From Lactarius indigo (Eukaryota > Basidiomycota > Agaricomycetes > Russulales > Russulaceae): DNA of 64,000 nucleotides. Below, piece after piece: positions 1 through 9,543 of the stretch (position 1 is the first letter of the stretch; every line of letters begins with the position of its first letter). The notes below the pieces were generated by a model. That model had not been told where the DNA came from. It worked only from the letters and a program-made list of their open reading frames with translations, and did no database searches. The position numbers were made by a program, and so were the translations under genes. The DNA lies in assembly GCA_025766275.1 (NCBI GenBank), contig JAFKAC010000005.1, positions 1,302,001-1,366,000 on the forward strand. The letters are read 5' to 3'.

Positions 1-808
1 GGGGGTACTGGCAAAAGACACGGTGGAGCGTCGGTGGGCGAGACGGCAGACGTAGAAAGCGCTGTCGGTGGCAAAAGTAACGTTGACTCGGGAGACAACT
101 CATATTCCGAAAGGACAAGATTATGTGCGAGAAGTTGAAGGTGTTGGTTGTGGTCCTGGTGGAGAATCGCAATGGAGTAGTTGTCAGAGGAAGTAGGAAG
201 GAACGTCAAGGAAAGGATGTTCAGCTCCGACACCCTGGAATCATCGGTCTGGGACTACATCCGTCTTCGGAGGGAAAAAACTCACATGACATCAAAATCA
301 TTTTTGTAGAAACCATTTTCAAGTTCCACAACCCTGAACTTCCCCGTATAACAGTTAACAACGGCGACACTCCCAGTTGGATCCACCAGGACAGTGTGCA
401 GAAACTCAGAGGGGCGGGAATTGTGATGATACAGGCTCAACGTCTTCACGGCATTCAAACGACCACCAATGGAAGACGTCGAGTAAGTGATGAAAATGAG
501 CCTGGGGTCAGGGTGATCCGTGAGTAAGAGTAGGTTGCTCTTGCCACCCTGCGACAGTAAGATCAGTCACGCAAAGCATCAGAGGGGTCGAATCGGTTAC
601 TCTTGTTGGGATGGCTTTGACTACGACTATTCTGCCCCAAATCTCTGTTCCGCACTCATGGCTAAGACCGACTTGGTTGCACAGAGTAGATATCAAGTCT
701 ATTAGGCTTTGCGACGACAAGGTGGATAAGAGAGCGGTCGGAGGTAAGGCGGCATTTGACGACGTCGGTCACCGAGGACGGCGGGTGAAATGTGCTGACA
801 ATCCTCAT
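1..808 (-). CDS. DDB1-like UV-damage-binding/CUL4 adaptor protein, N-terminal part (gene runs off the left edge)
   Basis: N-terminus of an MMS1_N/CPSF_A beta-propeller protein of the DDB1 type, the adaptor of the nuclear CUL4 ubiquitin ligase. The spliced reading starts MRIVSTFHPPSSVT at 808 and continues through HLVVAKPNRLDIYS, HECGTEIWGR, LLLLTDHPDPRLIFITYS, SEFLHTVLVDPTG and VSELNILSLTFLP, all in the order expected for DDB1 propeller A. Two introns are visible: one removes about 52 nt between KAIPTR and GGKSN, the other about 51 nt after NDFDVM. Between DIYSVQP and GLSHECG (about 667-680) the frame slips by one base (looks like one extra base). I read this as a sequence error, since flanking codons are conserved. 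The C-terminal two thirds lie outside the window, so DDB1 versus another CPSF_A/MMS1 paralogue is not fully settled; the HEC..EIWGR segment favours DDB1. Same strand and 85 bp downstream of the POLE4-like gene. Confidence 0.8.
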
Positions 809-893
809 CAAGTTCAACGGACAATGATCGCATTCGCGACTCGCGACGCGACCCCATTATCCTATTAGTCATCAGATCTCTCCCATCCTTCTT

Positions 894-1579
894 TTATTCT
901 CCTCGACTTGTAACAAAGTCTGAAATCGACCGATTCCCACTCGTAGATGCTGTCGTAGACTTTCCTGAGGCCTGCGATTTTTTACGCGCAGGGGGGTCAG
1001 GCGCGTCATCCGGCGATGTCATAATTTCTAATATTCATCGTCGCATCGCCGTGTCCAACCCAGAGAATAATGACCCCTTACCTTCTAAGAATAAGAATTC
1101 GTCTGCCCTACGGGCTACGGAGGCTGATTATCAGGTTCGGTGAGCCAAGTGCACACGACCAGCAGTTGAGGGACACAGCGCGTCGTACCGATGTCCCGTT
1201 GCTGTACTGTTACTCTTTTCTCGCGGTGTGCTATACGATGACTGGCCTCTGAAATCCTCTTGATGAACTCCTCTGTTGCTAACGATATAAGAAATGTTGC
1301 TTCCTTTGCAACAATGGGTAGTTCCTAAAATGACGTTGAGGTCGATAATGGATGTCGAGCACGATAGCCACACACCTTGTCTGCCTTCATAATCTTTTGC
1401 ACACGCGAAATAGGTAGCAAGGACTTGCCCGGTTCCCTGACCAGTGTGACCGTAGGCTTCGCGGTAGTTTTACCCTTTGGCTGGTCAAGGGACTCATCCT
1501 CTGGTGGGGGTGGCGGAGGCGTACCAGGCGAGTCGTCTGCTTGACTCGCGTCATCGACCTCCATATGAATGTCGCTCAT
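894..1579 (-). CDS. Histone-fold DNA polymerase epsilon subunit, Dpb3/POLE4 (CHRAC) type
   Basis: Small CBFD/NF-YB-type histone-fold protein. The first exon has an acidic/proline-rich N-tail and then REPGKSLLPISRVQKIMKADK. After a 51-nt intron (1325-1375) comes ELPIVAKEATFLISLATEEF and SEASHRIAHREKRVTVQQRD, and after another intron SVARRADEFLFLE. That is a complete histone fold (alpha1 to alphaC). The last exon (stop at 894-896) is a short Ser/Lys-rich tail ending SDFVTSRGE. Family members pair with Dpb4/POLE3 in polymerase epsilon or the CHRAC remodeler and bind DNA non-specifically. I prefer the start at 1579 (MSDIHMEVDD); an in-frame upstream ATG at 1687 would leave only 8 bp to the opposite gene. 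Three introns, no frame break seen. NF-YC-like factors are the alternative, but the GKSLLPISR...KADK signature fits Dpb3/POLE4 better. Confidence 0.83.
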
Positions 1580-1695
1580 CCCTGTGAGACTCGGATGAGA
1601 CTGTGCTGAGTGCTGACGGTTTCGGCCTGGCCTAATCCCGCGTTTGTGGCGCCGAGCACGCGCGTCATTCGCGTCTGCAGTCACCACCTTTCACC
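1580..1695. promoter_or_regulatory. Shared divergent promoter of the POLE4-like gene and MCMBP
   Basis: About 116 bp separate the preferred start codons of two replication genes transcribed away from each other. No TATA box is evident. An in-frame extension of the minus-strand gene (to 1687) overlaps most of this stretch, so the true 5' end on that side is uncertain. Confidence 0.45.
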
Positions 1696-3683
1696 ATGGT
1701 CTCGTCCCTGCTATCCGAAGCCCTCAGCTCGCCAACCGACGTACTACTTTCATTTTACGATACGTACGACCACGCGGCACTCGATGACTTCCCTAAAGCA
1801 GTCGCAAAGCATTTCTCGGATATTTTCAGGACAGAAGATGCGTTCTCAGAGGTGCGTAATCTGCGCCAGTCTCCATTGAAATGGTTCTGACGCGTCAAAC
1901 TCCAAGATCCCTCCTCTGATACCGTCACGCTCGTACAACGACCGCGCACTTGTCCGATTTCGCGCCTTGGTTCAGGACACTTCTTTATCGCCGGAGATTT
2001 ATTTGTCGAGGTTGAGAGATGGTAAATGTGGAGGTTGGGGCATGACAGAGATTCCCCAGGATGACGGCGAAGACAGCGATTTTGACTACAACCATTTACG
2101 AGATTGCGCCGTCTTGTGGGCCATTAGCGTTCCTGGAGAGACTGAGTGGTATCAATCGGCTTCGGACGGGTACCCGTCGGCTCGAGGTGAGTTTCCTCGT
2201 GAGACTTCCTACGTTGGTACCTCAGGGATTGGCAGCAGATCAGCACGTCGAATCCCTTCGTGCTCACAAATATCCTATCCCTGAAGGTGTACATTATGGA
2301 GTACAGATCAAGGTCAGGTTCATCCGAACTTACCCTAGACGTCCACTCACTCAGGCAACAAGATGTACAGCAACTCCGGGAACGATATTCCCAAGACCAC
2401 TGACGTCCTGAACCTTGTGGGCATCCTTTCCAACGAACCGCGAGTGTCCTCATCCGCGATACTTCGATTGTCCTAACACTCACTCCTGAAGACTTCACAG
2501 CAGAATCGGATGAATCAATAATTGTGCCAACTCTACATGTCCTATTCGTTCGCGAGCATCGCCTCGACGTCTTTGAAGCATCGCCAGACCCGTTTCAGCA
2601 TCACGTTCGCGAGGAATTGCTCAGCTGGATCGCAGATGAAGCCCTAGGGGGTGACCGCGATGCTGCAGAATGGGTTCTACTCACCTGTGTTGCTCGAGTG
2701 TACGCTTGCTCCTAGCTTCCCAGGCAGACCTCCGTTTACCGTCTCCCCTCGTTCTAGTCAATCTCGCACTCGCTCACTCAACCCACCTTCCCTCACTCTC
2801 TCACACTTCCCATCACCGACGTCGTCTCCGCCCACTCTTCCTGCTCTCTGCCACCTCCTTTCTCTCGTTCTCCCCTTACACGTGACACTCTCGCTGTCTC
2901 TGGATCTGCTCAACTCTGTACCCTTCGCACCTGAAAGCGTGAACGAGGACTTGCACTCCGGTTACCTTCAGCTGGCGCAAGGTACAGCAGTGCTCATGAC
3001 CGAAAGCGGAATTCAAGAGGGGAAACTGGTCGAGCTGGGCGTGCTGAACGTACGAGCCGTACAGCAAGTGATCGACACGCAAACCCTCGCAGTACAAGTT
3101 TCCATTCAGCGAGTTCTCCTTTCCCACAGATATCAATTTCGTAATTCTTGCAGAAGGGACAAAGAGTGCCTTGTTCTTGGTATGTAGATAAGAGCTATAC
3201 ATGTGCCTCGTCATCGAGTTGTCCCCACAGACAGACGTTACCCTTCCCCTTGACTCACCTTCGACGAGTGACCTATACAAACCAAAATCCGACATCAAGC
3301 TTCCGTCCACCGATAAATTGGAAGCCTTCCGGCGTTTAATACTAGGTGCGAAGGTGGGAAACATTGAGGTGACGGACGCGATTTCTGAGGTGCCGGCTAA
3401 TACAACGCACTACCATTCAATCACTGACTTGATGGTCGCATAGCATATTCAAGAAGACTTTGTCCGACAAAGAAAGTACCGATGACGCGATGTCGCCCGA
3501 AGATTTGAAACGAACCATTACACTCGCTCGGTTAGTCCCTTCCCTTCATTCGGCAATATGAGCATACGCTGAAGATCTCTCCATAGGCTGATATGCTTGT
3601 CTATGCACGAGAGCAATGTCACTGTCGACGGGTGGGAACGGGCAAAAGAACTGAACAAGCGGAGGATGGCACGGTTTGCATAA
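1696..3683 (+). CDS. MCMBP: MCM complex-binding protein (MCMBP)
   Basis: Nuclear protein that binds the MCM2-7 helicase and takes part in loading/unloading at replication origins and in cohesion. Recognised from family-typical segments: N-terminal FPKAVAKHFSDIF; RALVRFRALVQDTSLSPEIY; VPGETEW; DVLNLVGILSNEP; VPTLHVLFVREHRLD; DAAEWVLLTCVARV; GYLQLAQGTAVLMTESGIQEGKL; and a C-terminal ICLSMHESNVTVDGWERAKELN ahead of the stop at 3681-3683. About six introns; one (about 2703-2757) uses an internal GTACGC donor so that V-QSR joins in frame. Two one-base frame breaks remain after splicing: near 2436-2444 (after NEP; the next frame continues ASVLIRDTSIVLTL) and at 3092 (one extra G between QTLA and YKFPFSEF). 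Both frames are conserved on each side, so the locus is probably functional and the breaks probably errors. Converges on the phosphoglucomutase gene, 77 bp away. Confidence 0.9.
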
Positions 3684-3760
3684 CGTTTTATGTTGTGAGG
3701 TCAATTGCCTCCACTGCGACTTCTTTCCTAGCTCTACATTACCACCCGTAGTACCACTAG

Positions 3761-6639
3761 CTATGGGCGTCCCAGCTTGTTGAGATCTGTCTGCATCCAC
3801 GCGTCACCTAGTTCTCGCACGACTTCCTTCAAGATCTCTTGGACCGTATCACGGTTTTTCCCACTTCCCTCCAAGTAGTACTTGATCTGTCGAATAGTCG
3901 ATATTAACCGTCTCTCCTGACATGCCGCTCGTACACACCTTTGGTTCCGTTCCGCTCGTCCTTATTGTGAGTACAATTTTGAAGCCATCCTGAGAAGTCG
4001 CCCGAAATTGTATCATGTGGCCGGATGACAGCGGTAACCTCGGCTTAGTAGGTAGGTGGGTTCGAAGAATCGTAACCCAAGGTAAGGTCCACGACGCTAG
4101 AGACATCCAAGCGAGCAATGGATTTGGGGTAGCTTGGCGTCTCACTTGAACTCTGAAACGAAGGAATCAACATCCCGCGAGAGGTCTAGAATTGAAACCT
4201 AACCTGCCCAGTCATAATTTCTAATTCGTGCGAAAATTTGATTAATGACCAGAGGATCGTCACAGATGAAATAGCTGTTCTTGGTCTGAAGGAAAGGAGA
4301 TATCGAACTGATTGACTTCAAAATCAACTAACCCACCTGGAAATGGCCGTACCTAGAAATGCACAGCGTCAGAGTTGTCGTTGCGTGACCACCACATTTG
4401 ATTCCTACCGAGCGTACAACTCTTGGAGGTAACTACTGGCAGTCCTCCCTTCCCTATGCAGTGATGCCACTAACTCAGCGAAGAAGACCTTGGCAACGGT
4501 CAGTGTTCACCATAGAGCGCTACCGCATTCAGGGTCATACCGCGGCTGAGACGCCATCCTTGTCGCGAATTTCGGATCCGACCATGAAGCCGATGGCTTC
4601 CTCGTACCCAAATGGAACCTCGTATCCTTGTTCGACTAAGGCCAGTGCGGTATTACCAATGAATTTAAAGCCTGGGTGCTGAAAATTAACGTATTTGAGT
4701 TTCCGCTGTGCAGGTCGGCACGAACCAGTGAGACACTCGGTGAACTTGAACCCTTCCGTTGCAGCCATCGCTTCGATCATCTTTGAGCTCACCGTGGACG
4801 CCACCATGGCGAGTTTATCTAAACAGTGTTTGAGTGCCTATCCGAAAGTCGTGCAATGGTGACTCACCCAGTGGTTTACCCGATGCCTTGTACCGCTCAA
4901 ATATCTTCCCAGCGAAGAGAACACCGAGCTGGTCTCCGGTGAAGATTACCCAGCTTCCGTCTGCCCTGTTAGAAAGGTTAAGCAAATCCCATAAACCCGA
5001 CGAGGTGAACAGGCCACCTCCTTTCCGCCGCACAAAACCGGTCCGCGTCAGGGTCTTGCGCGAGGACGTATGTTGCACCCGCGGCACCCGCAGTGCGGAT
5101 GGCGAGGTCCTTTCCTTACGATCTAGCAGTGTGACTCGGATTCTAGGGTACCTACTTACCAGAGCTCCTAAAATCAATTGACAATCGCTTTACCTTGGAC
5201 CGAGTAACATATGGGATGAATGTGGGGCGTACCCGCTTCTTCTGGATTGGGAAACTGGACTGTAGGGGAATTCTGGATCTGGGTCTTGTTGTTCTCGTAC
5301 GGGAGTAAATGGATTGAAGCCGAAACGTTCAAAGCTTTTCTCGACGAATATATGGCCAACGCCATGCATAGACGTGTTGACGAACTTGATGTCGGTCGAC
5401 GTATTGAGAACTCTAGGGAATTTTCAGCACTTCATGTCCGTCGGTGTGTGGAGAAATGCCACCTCTCTCATACCTGTAGCGACTGAGAGAGGCTATATAT
5501 TCGAAGTAGCCTTCGGCCATCTCTTGGGTTCGGTCGACGCATAATGGATCCACGAGCACCGACACGGCATCCCACTTTTTCGGATTCAGGTTGGCTAGGA
5601 TTGACTTTGAAATTCCCTTGTCATGTGGGCTGATGATCTGAATTGTCCTATGTTGGAAAGTGTGGCCGCTTATCTATCCAGGAAGTCATACTTGGACCGC
5701 ATTCTCCCAATACACCTGGCATTGCTGAGTCCACGAAAATGAAATTGTATGGGCACCGGCTCACCTTATACCCGTTGTCGTCCTATCATTACATATAAAT
5801 TGTATCGTTAGTCGGACGTAGCAGAAAGTGAATTTGGACAACCTTGGGGTTGTGACTGGCTGGACTATGAGATCAGTAGGTGTCAACCTGAAGACCAACC
5901 ACTGTACGGACCTGTTATCATCACCCCGCACGCTGCATTCAGTCTCTTCACGCCGAACGGAACCCTAAAGACCTGGTTGAGTTCCCCGCACCGTGTTTGG
6001 GGTTTACCACTTGCATTGGTGTGTGTACGATGCCGCGGTACAAATATGTCTTTACTCCTTTGTCATGAAACGCAGCCGCCGTCAGTTGAGCCCACCTTTC
6101 TGAGTGGTGCCTGTGGTCGTATCCGATAACGGCGCCGCGACTCTTAGCATCGTTGACGTGCTCGAGAACGTAGGCACATAAGCCCTGATAACCGTAGCTT
6201 TGACCGCCTGGACATTGCACCAGAAAACCCACAAGAACCGACCTGCGAGGCTTGTATGACGATCAGGTCGTTCATACGCGACCAACCAGCTTCCATTCGT
6301 CCACGAAGACCTAAAAAAAGTAGGATCAAGAACAATCAGCACTGCAATCTATAGACTGTTGACGAGCAGACCTGCGGTCCCAAACTCGATGCGAGACCTG
6401 ACGCGCGGAATTCACGTTCTGCTATAAAATCACGGAAGAAACCCGTACTTCAGTCTCTTTTCTAGTTCGTCGGTACGTCCTGCTGTCCACAAATCCGAAA
6501 TCTCCTGCCTAGTCTCGGGGTTCTCCATGTCCTGTTTCAGCACTGGGTACCATCGGTGAACATTTCGATACCCACACACCTGGTCAATGCGCAGCCATTC
6601 GTTGACTAGGTCCGCCAGCTCTACACCTACAGGATTCAT
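3761..6639 (-). CDS. Phosphoglucomutase / phosphopentomutase, PGM2 type
   Basis: Cytosolic alpha-D-phosphohexomutase interconverting sugar 1- and 6-phosphates (PGM2 members also act on pentose phosphates). After splicing: ELADLVNEWLRIDQNPET-type N-terminus; RIEFGTAGLRGRMEAGWSRM; GYDHRHHSERWAQL; the phosphoserine loop MITASHNPKDDNGYKVYW; metal loop LAQDPDADRF; sugar loop GYEVPFGYEEAIG; and phosphate loop TIRTSGTEPK in the C-terminal exons. GTAGLRG and the DPDADRF form distinguish it from PGM1. Start at 6639 (MNPVGVEL); an upstream in-frame ATG at 6684 is less likely. At least 14 introns make it the most intron-rich gene here, including an 8-nt microexon (5160-5167) and a GC-AG intron (5965-6014). 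One frame break: a run of four C (minus strand; G at 5265-5268) between DPDPEFP and TVQFPNPEE has one base too many. C-terminus DAWMQTDLNKLGRP. Confidence 0.92.
5160..5167 (-). other. 8-nt microexon in the phosphoglucomutase gene
   Basis: Minus-strand sequence TTTTAG|GAGCTCTG|GTAAGT. Joining the exon ending at the GCG-G of NPEEA to these 8 nt and then to GAC CTC GCC (acceptor GGAAAG) gives PEEAGALDLAIRTAG, which matches the conserved FPNPEE.GALDLA segment of the family. Without it the frame is lost. Confidence 0.75.
5965..6014 (-). other. GC-AG intron in the phosphoglucomutase gene
   Basis: Minus-strand donor CCAAT|GCAAGTGG and acceptor CTTTAG|G. Only this donor restores HTPMVPFGVKRLNAACGVM, the conserved order; the nearby GTGGTA donor gives the wrong phase and an extra residue. 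GCAAGT is the usual consensus of GC donors. Length 50 nt. Confidence 0.75.
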
Positions 6640-7173
6640 GGTGAGCGGGTGTGTACGTATCGCCACAATGTGGTCCGGTCTCAAGTCTGGTCCAGAGTCT
6701 GACTACCGCCCGGGCCCAAGCCGGGCCGGTGAGTTCGAGGAGAACCGATATCATGACCGATATGGTCCTCACGCGTTCCCGTAGAACCCAGCGATCACGC
6801 GTGTATAGATGACGAATATGATGCATCACAATTCTCCATAGCTCGGATTACCCTCTGACAATCCATGATGGTAAAAGTGTATGGCACTTGTGGGCCGCGT
6901 AAATGGCGTCTTGTGGGGCATCCTGCGATTTACGTTGCTGTACTCTCGCTGAGATCACCGAGGCACAGAGTGTATGACTGACACCGGATGGAAGGTGGGC
7001 CACGGACGATCGCATTTGTTTACGTTTACCCCGCAACAGAAATACCCAACTACAGAGACTAACAATTGGAAGTCCTTACGCCAGCATCAGGGTATCGCGC
7101 ACCCAGGCACTGCAGGGTTTCACGAATTACTATGAAATCGGGCAGAGAGCTTGAAAAGGACTTGCTGTAGATT
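6640..7173. other. Intergenic stretch between the HIT gene and the phosphoglucomutase gene
   Basis: 534 bp upstream of the PGM start and downstream of the HIT stop, so it holds the PGM promoter and the HIT 3' end. Open frames here are short, without recognisable domains or plausible splice partners. I see no RNA gene or repeat. Confidence 0.5.
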
Positions 7174-7864
7174 CTACAGGTGTGCTCTCATCTTCTCCAT
7201 TAACGCGGTTGCGGTGTCCTCGTCGAGGTCATCGCGTGATTCGTATTCTACTCTGTGCATGTCCTTTGTCGTTGGAGGTGGTTTCTGCTTGAGGTCTCCT
7301 GGACTCGAGCCCGTGGGAAACGTGCTAGATTTTGGGGCCGGAATGATGTGATAGTGAACCTGTACAGTAGGTGTTGAAATCGCGCACATAGCGAGGAGGA
7401 TGACGCATACATGCGGAACAACCTGCGCGTACTCTTGATTGCAAACCACGTTGAGCGCCGTATTGTCGACAGCTGCAGCAGGGCTAAGCATCATAGTGAC
7501 AACTGCGAAAACTTCGCAGTAGTGTACCCTTTGTTAAAGCATTGGAGATCCTAGAGATGGCTTTCCCTACGGAGGCCGCGTATTCCGGAGGAAGGTCGGA
7601 AACCTTCGCACAGTGGAACTTAGGTACGACGAGTGTATGCCCGGGTCGAAGCGGGAGTATGTCTGTTTCATGGCTTAGGAAGATCGCTCTGCCCTCAGAG
7701 ATATGAGGTGACTTGCCGAGGAAAGCTATGACCTGGTCGTCTTCGTAAACTCTAAAGGCGCGCGCTTCGTGGCGAATTATTTGGCAGAAAGCACATTCGC
7801 TATCTTTTCTCCAAAATTCCGGGACAGGACGGCTAGCCTGCGCTTTGATGATGAAAGAAGTCAT
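7174..7864 (-). CDS. HIT-family nucleotide hydrolase (HINT/Hnt1 type)
   Basis: About 176 residues after splicing. Starts MTSFIIKAQ; CAFC (about residues 25-28) matches the zinc-ligand pair of HINT proteins; ILPLRPGHTLVVPK and QVVPHVHYHIIPAP (about 112-125) form the HIT core, with the three-histidine motif H-V-H-Y-H near 115-119. The family hydrolyses AMP-lysine and adenosine phosphoramidates. Three introns; the first (7663-7716) is a GC-AG intron whose removal gives VIAFLDILPLRPGH. The C-terminus after the HIT motif carries a fungal-type extension rich in Pro/Lys and acidic residues, ending ALMEKMRAHL, longer than bacterial or animal HINT1 (about 115-126 residues). No frame break. Same strand as the She9 gene upstream. 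Confidence 0.88.
7663..7716 (-). other. In-frame GC-AG intron in the HIT gene (54 nt)
   Basis: Minus-strand donor TTCCTCG|GCAAGTCACC, acceptor GAAACAG|AC. Removal gives the conserved AFLDILPLRPGHT. The length is 54 nt (18 codons) with no stop, so retention would keep the frame and insert 18 residues just before the HIT core. Confidence 0.75.
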
Positions 7865-8128
7865 ACAACCCGATTGTTCATTTCGGGGTTAGATGTTAGT
7901 ACGCCTTAGTCCCGAAGAGCTCGGAGGTCCGAGCTACAGTAACGCCGGGAGTCGGATCCGGGGCTGTCGAAACATGATGCATGATACTTGATGGCCGCCA
8001 TGACGAGCGGGTTAGCCTGACCAACCAAGTGCATGTCATGTAGAATAGGGAATAGGTGTCTACCAAAATTCTGGAAAGTAAGCTACCGACATGAGCAGCG
8101 AAGAACTTCAGGAGACCACACTCCAACT

Positions 8129-9287
8129 TCAATGGCCCACCCAGCCTCGGACGACCCACGCCAATATACCAATAGACACGGATGCCGCAACCAGCTTCAC
8201 ATCTTCCCTCTTCAGAAAAATACCGGCGAACCCCAGCCCCGAGCGCGCGGCCTCCACTACGGGTTCTTCTTGGAACACGGTAACGGGTGGTGTGCTTGAA
8301 ACCGCAGCAAGTGTGGCAAGGACTTTATCCTGCTCCTCCAGTCTGCTCCGTAGTGTCTCTATCCCCTTAGTCACGACACTCAAGTTCGCCGCTTCCAGCT
8401 CCTGAACCTGACGCTCGAAAGTTTGCGCAAGTCGGCGGCGTTTCCACGGTTCGACGAGTGCGATCGCGAGCACGAACACGAGCACGTTCACACCGAGCAC
8501 GGCCAGTTGCCCGTACGTAGACACGCTGCGGATCTTGTCCGACCAGACCTGCTCCTCGTGATACCGCGCGAGAATGGCGCGCATGAGCGCGCTGAATTCG
8601 CGTTCGGTGTCGTCTTCCGTTCGCGCGACCGCGATCTTCGCCCGAGATTCCTCCTGTTCGAGTGCGTGGTCCTGCCGCACCAGTGCGGTGAAGCGTGAGA
8701 CGTCCGTATCGGTCCACATCGACTTGCGTTCCAGGAGGCTATTGACCTCCCGCTGCGAGTCGGAGCGTTTCTGGACGGCCGCTTCATAGGCGGCCTTGGA
8801 GTCGCGTGCAGCCTTTCTCGAGGCAGTAATGCGGGCCTCTATCATGTAAATCCCTTACACGCCAGCACTGAGGGGCGGAGGCAGGCGTACCTTGCGAAAC
8901 AACTTGTCGTTTCAATGACTCGATTTCGTCGTAGCCGGTTACTCTATTGATTTCACCTCCAAGGCGAGTGAAAGTGGTCGCGAGACGCGCGACCAGGGTG
9001 TCCGTACGCTGACGCAGTCCAATGAACTGCTCTTCAGACCAGCGTCGGATTTTGGATTGCACATCTTCAACATCACTTGGCTCCCCGGATTTGAGACTAG
9101 AGGATGGTGAAGGAGTCGAGGTAGAGTGTTCCGAGCACGTGTTTGATGCCCTTTCTACAGGAGGGGGGTCATTGAGATGAGGCCGCGAACTGTGGTCCAG
9201 CAAAGCGGGAGGTGTGGCGGCAAGGAATCTTGTATGCACGCGCGGAAAAGTCGCATGCAAAATCCTAAAGGCTTGGGGTCTCAGCAT
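8129..9287 (-). CDS. SHE9: She9/Mdm33-type mitochondrial inner-membrane protein
   Basis: Fungal inner-membrane protein needed for normal mitochondrial shape and division. The preferred start at 9287 gives MLRPQAFRILHATFPRVH, an Arg-rich amphipathic presequence; an in-frame ATG at 9365 is the alternative. The middle holds two long heptad-rich segments (QSKIRRWSEEQFIGLRQRTD; RKAARDSKAAYEAAVQKRS and the following ALVRQDHALEQEESRAK) separated by one intron (QVVSQ|EARIT joined). A first transmembrane helix VLGVNVLVFVLAIALVEPW is followed by a further coiled coil (QTFERQVQELEAANL), and a second hydrophobic segment near the C-terminus (VAASVSIGILAWVVRGW) sits just before the stop at 8129-8131. This order matches the family. 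No frame break seen. Confidence 0.85.
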
Positions 9288-9543
9288 CCGACCGCAGATA
9301 TTTTGGCGAAGTGGCAGCGGCTGGAGTGGCGGTAAGGAAGTGAGAGTCTGAGGACACTTTGCCAAGTGTGCATGTGTGTCATTGAGCTACCTCCGCTTCT
9401 TCATACTTTTCTCTCGTCGCGCTACTCGTTATTCATGTGCATGTGTCATGACAGGGGCCCATTTAGTACGCGTGTAGTCTACAAAGTGCACGCAGCCGTA
9501 GTAAAATATAAGTAGTCTATCAAACCATGTTCTACAACGTCGT

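Noticed and set aside
667..680. Possible tiny GT..AG intron explaining the DDB1 frame change
   Set aside because: The only GT..AG pair is 11 nt apart, far below any plausible intron; a single-base error is simpler.
3070..3095. Short intron ending at CTCGCAG in MCMBP instead of a frame break
   Set aside because: It would be about 25 nt and remove VIDTQTLA, which matches the family; one extra G explains the data better.
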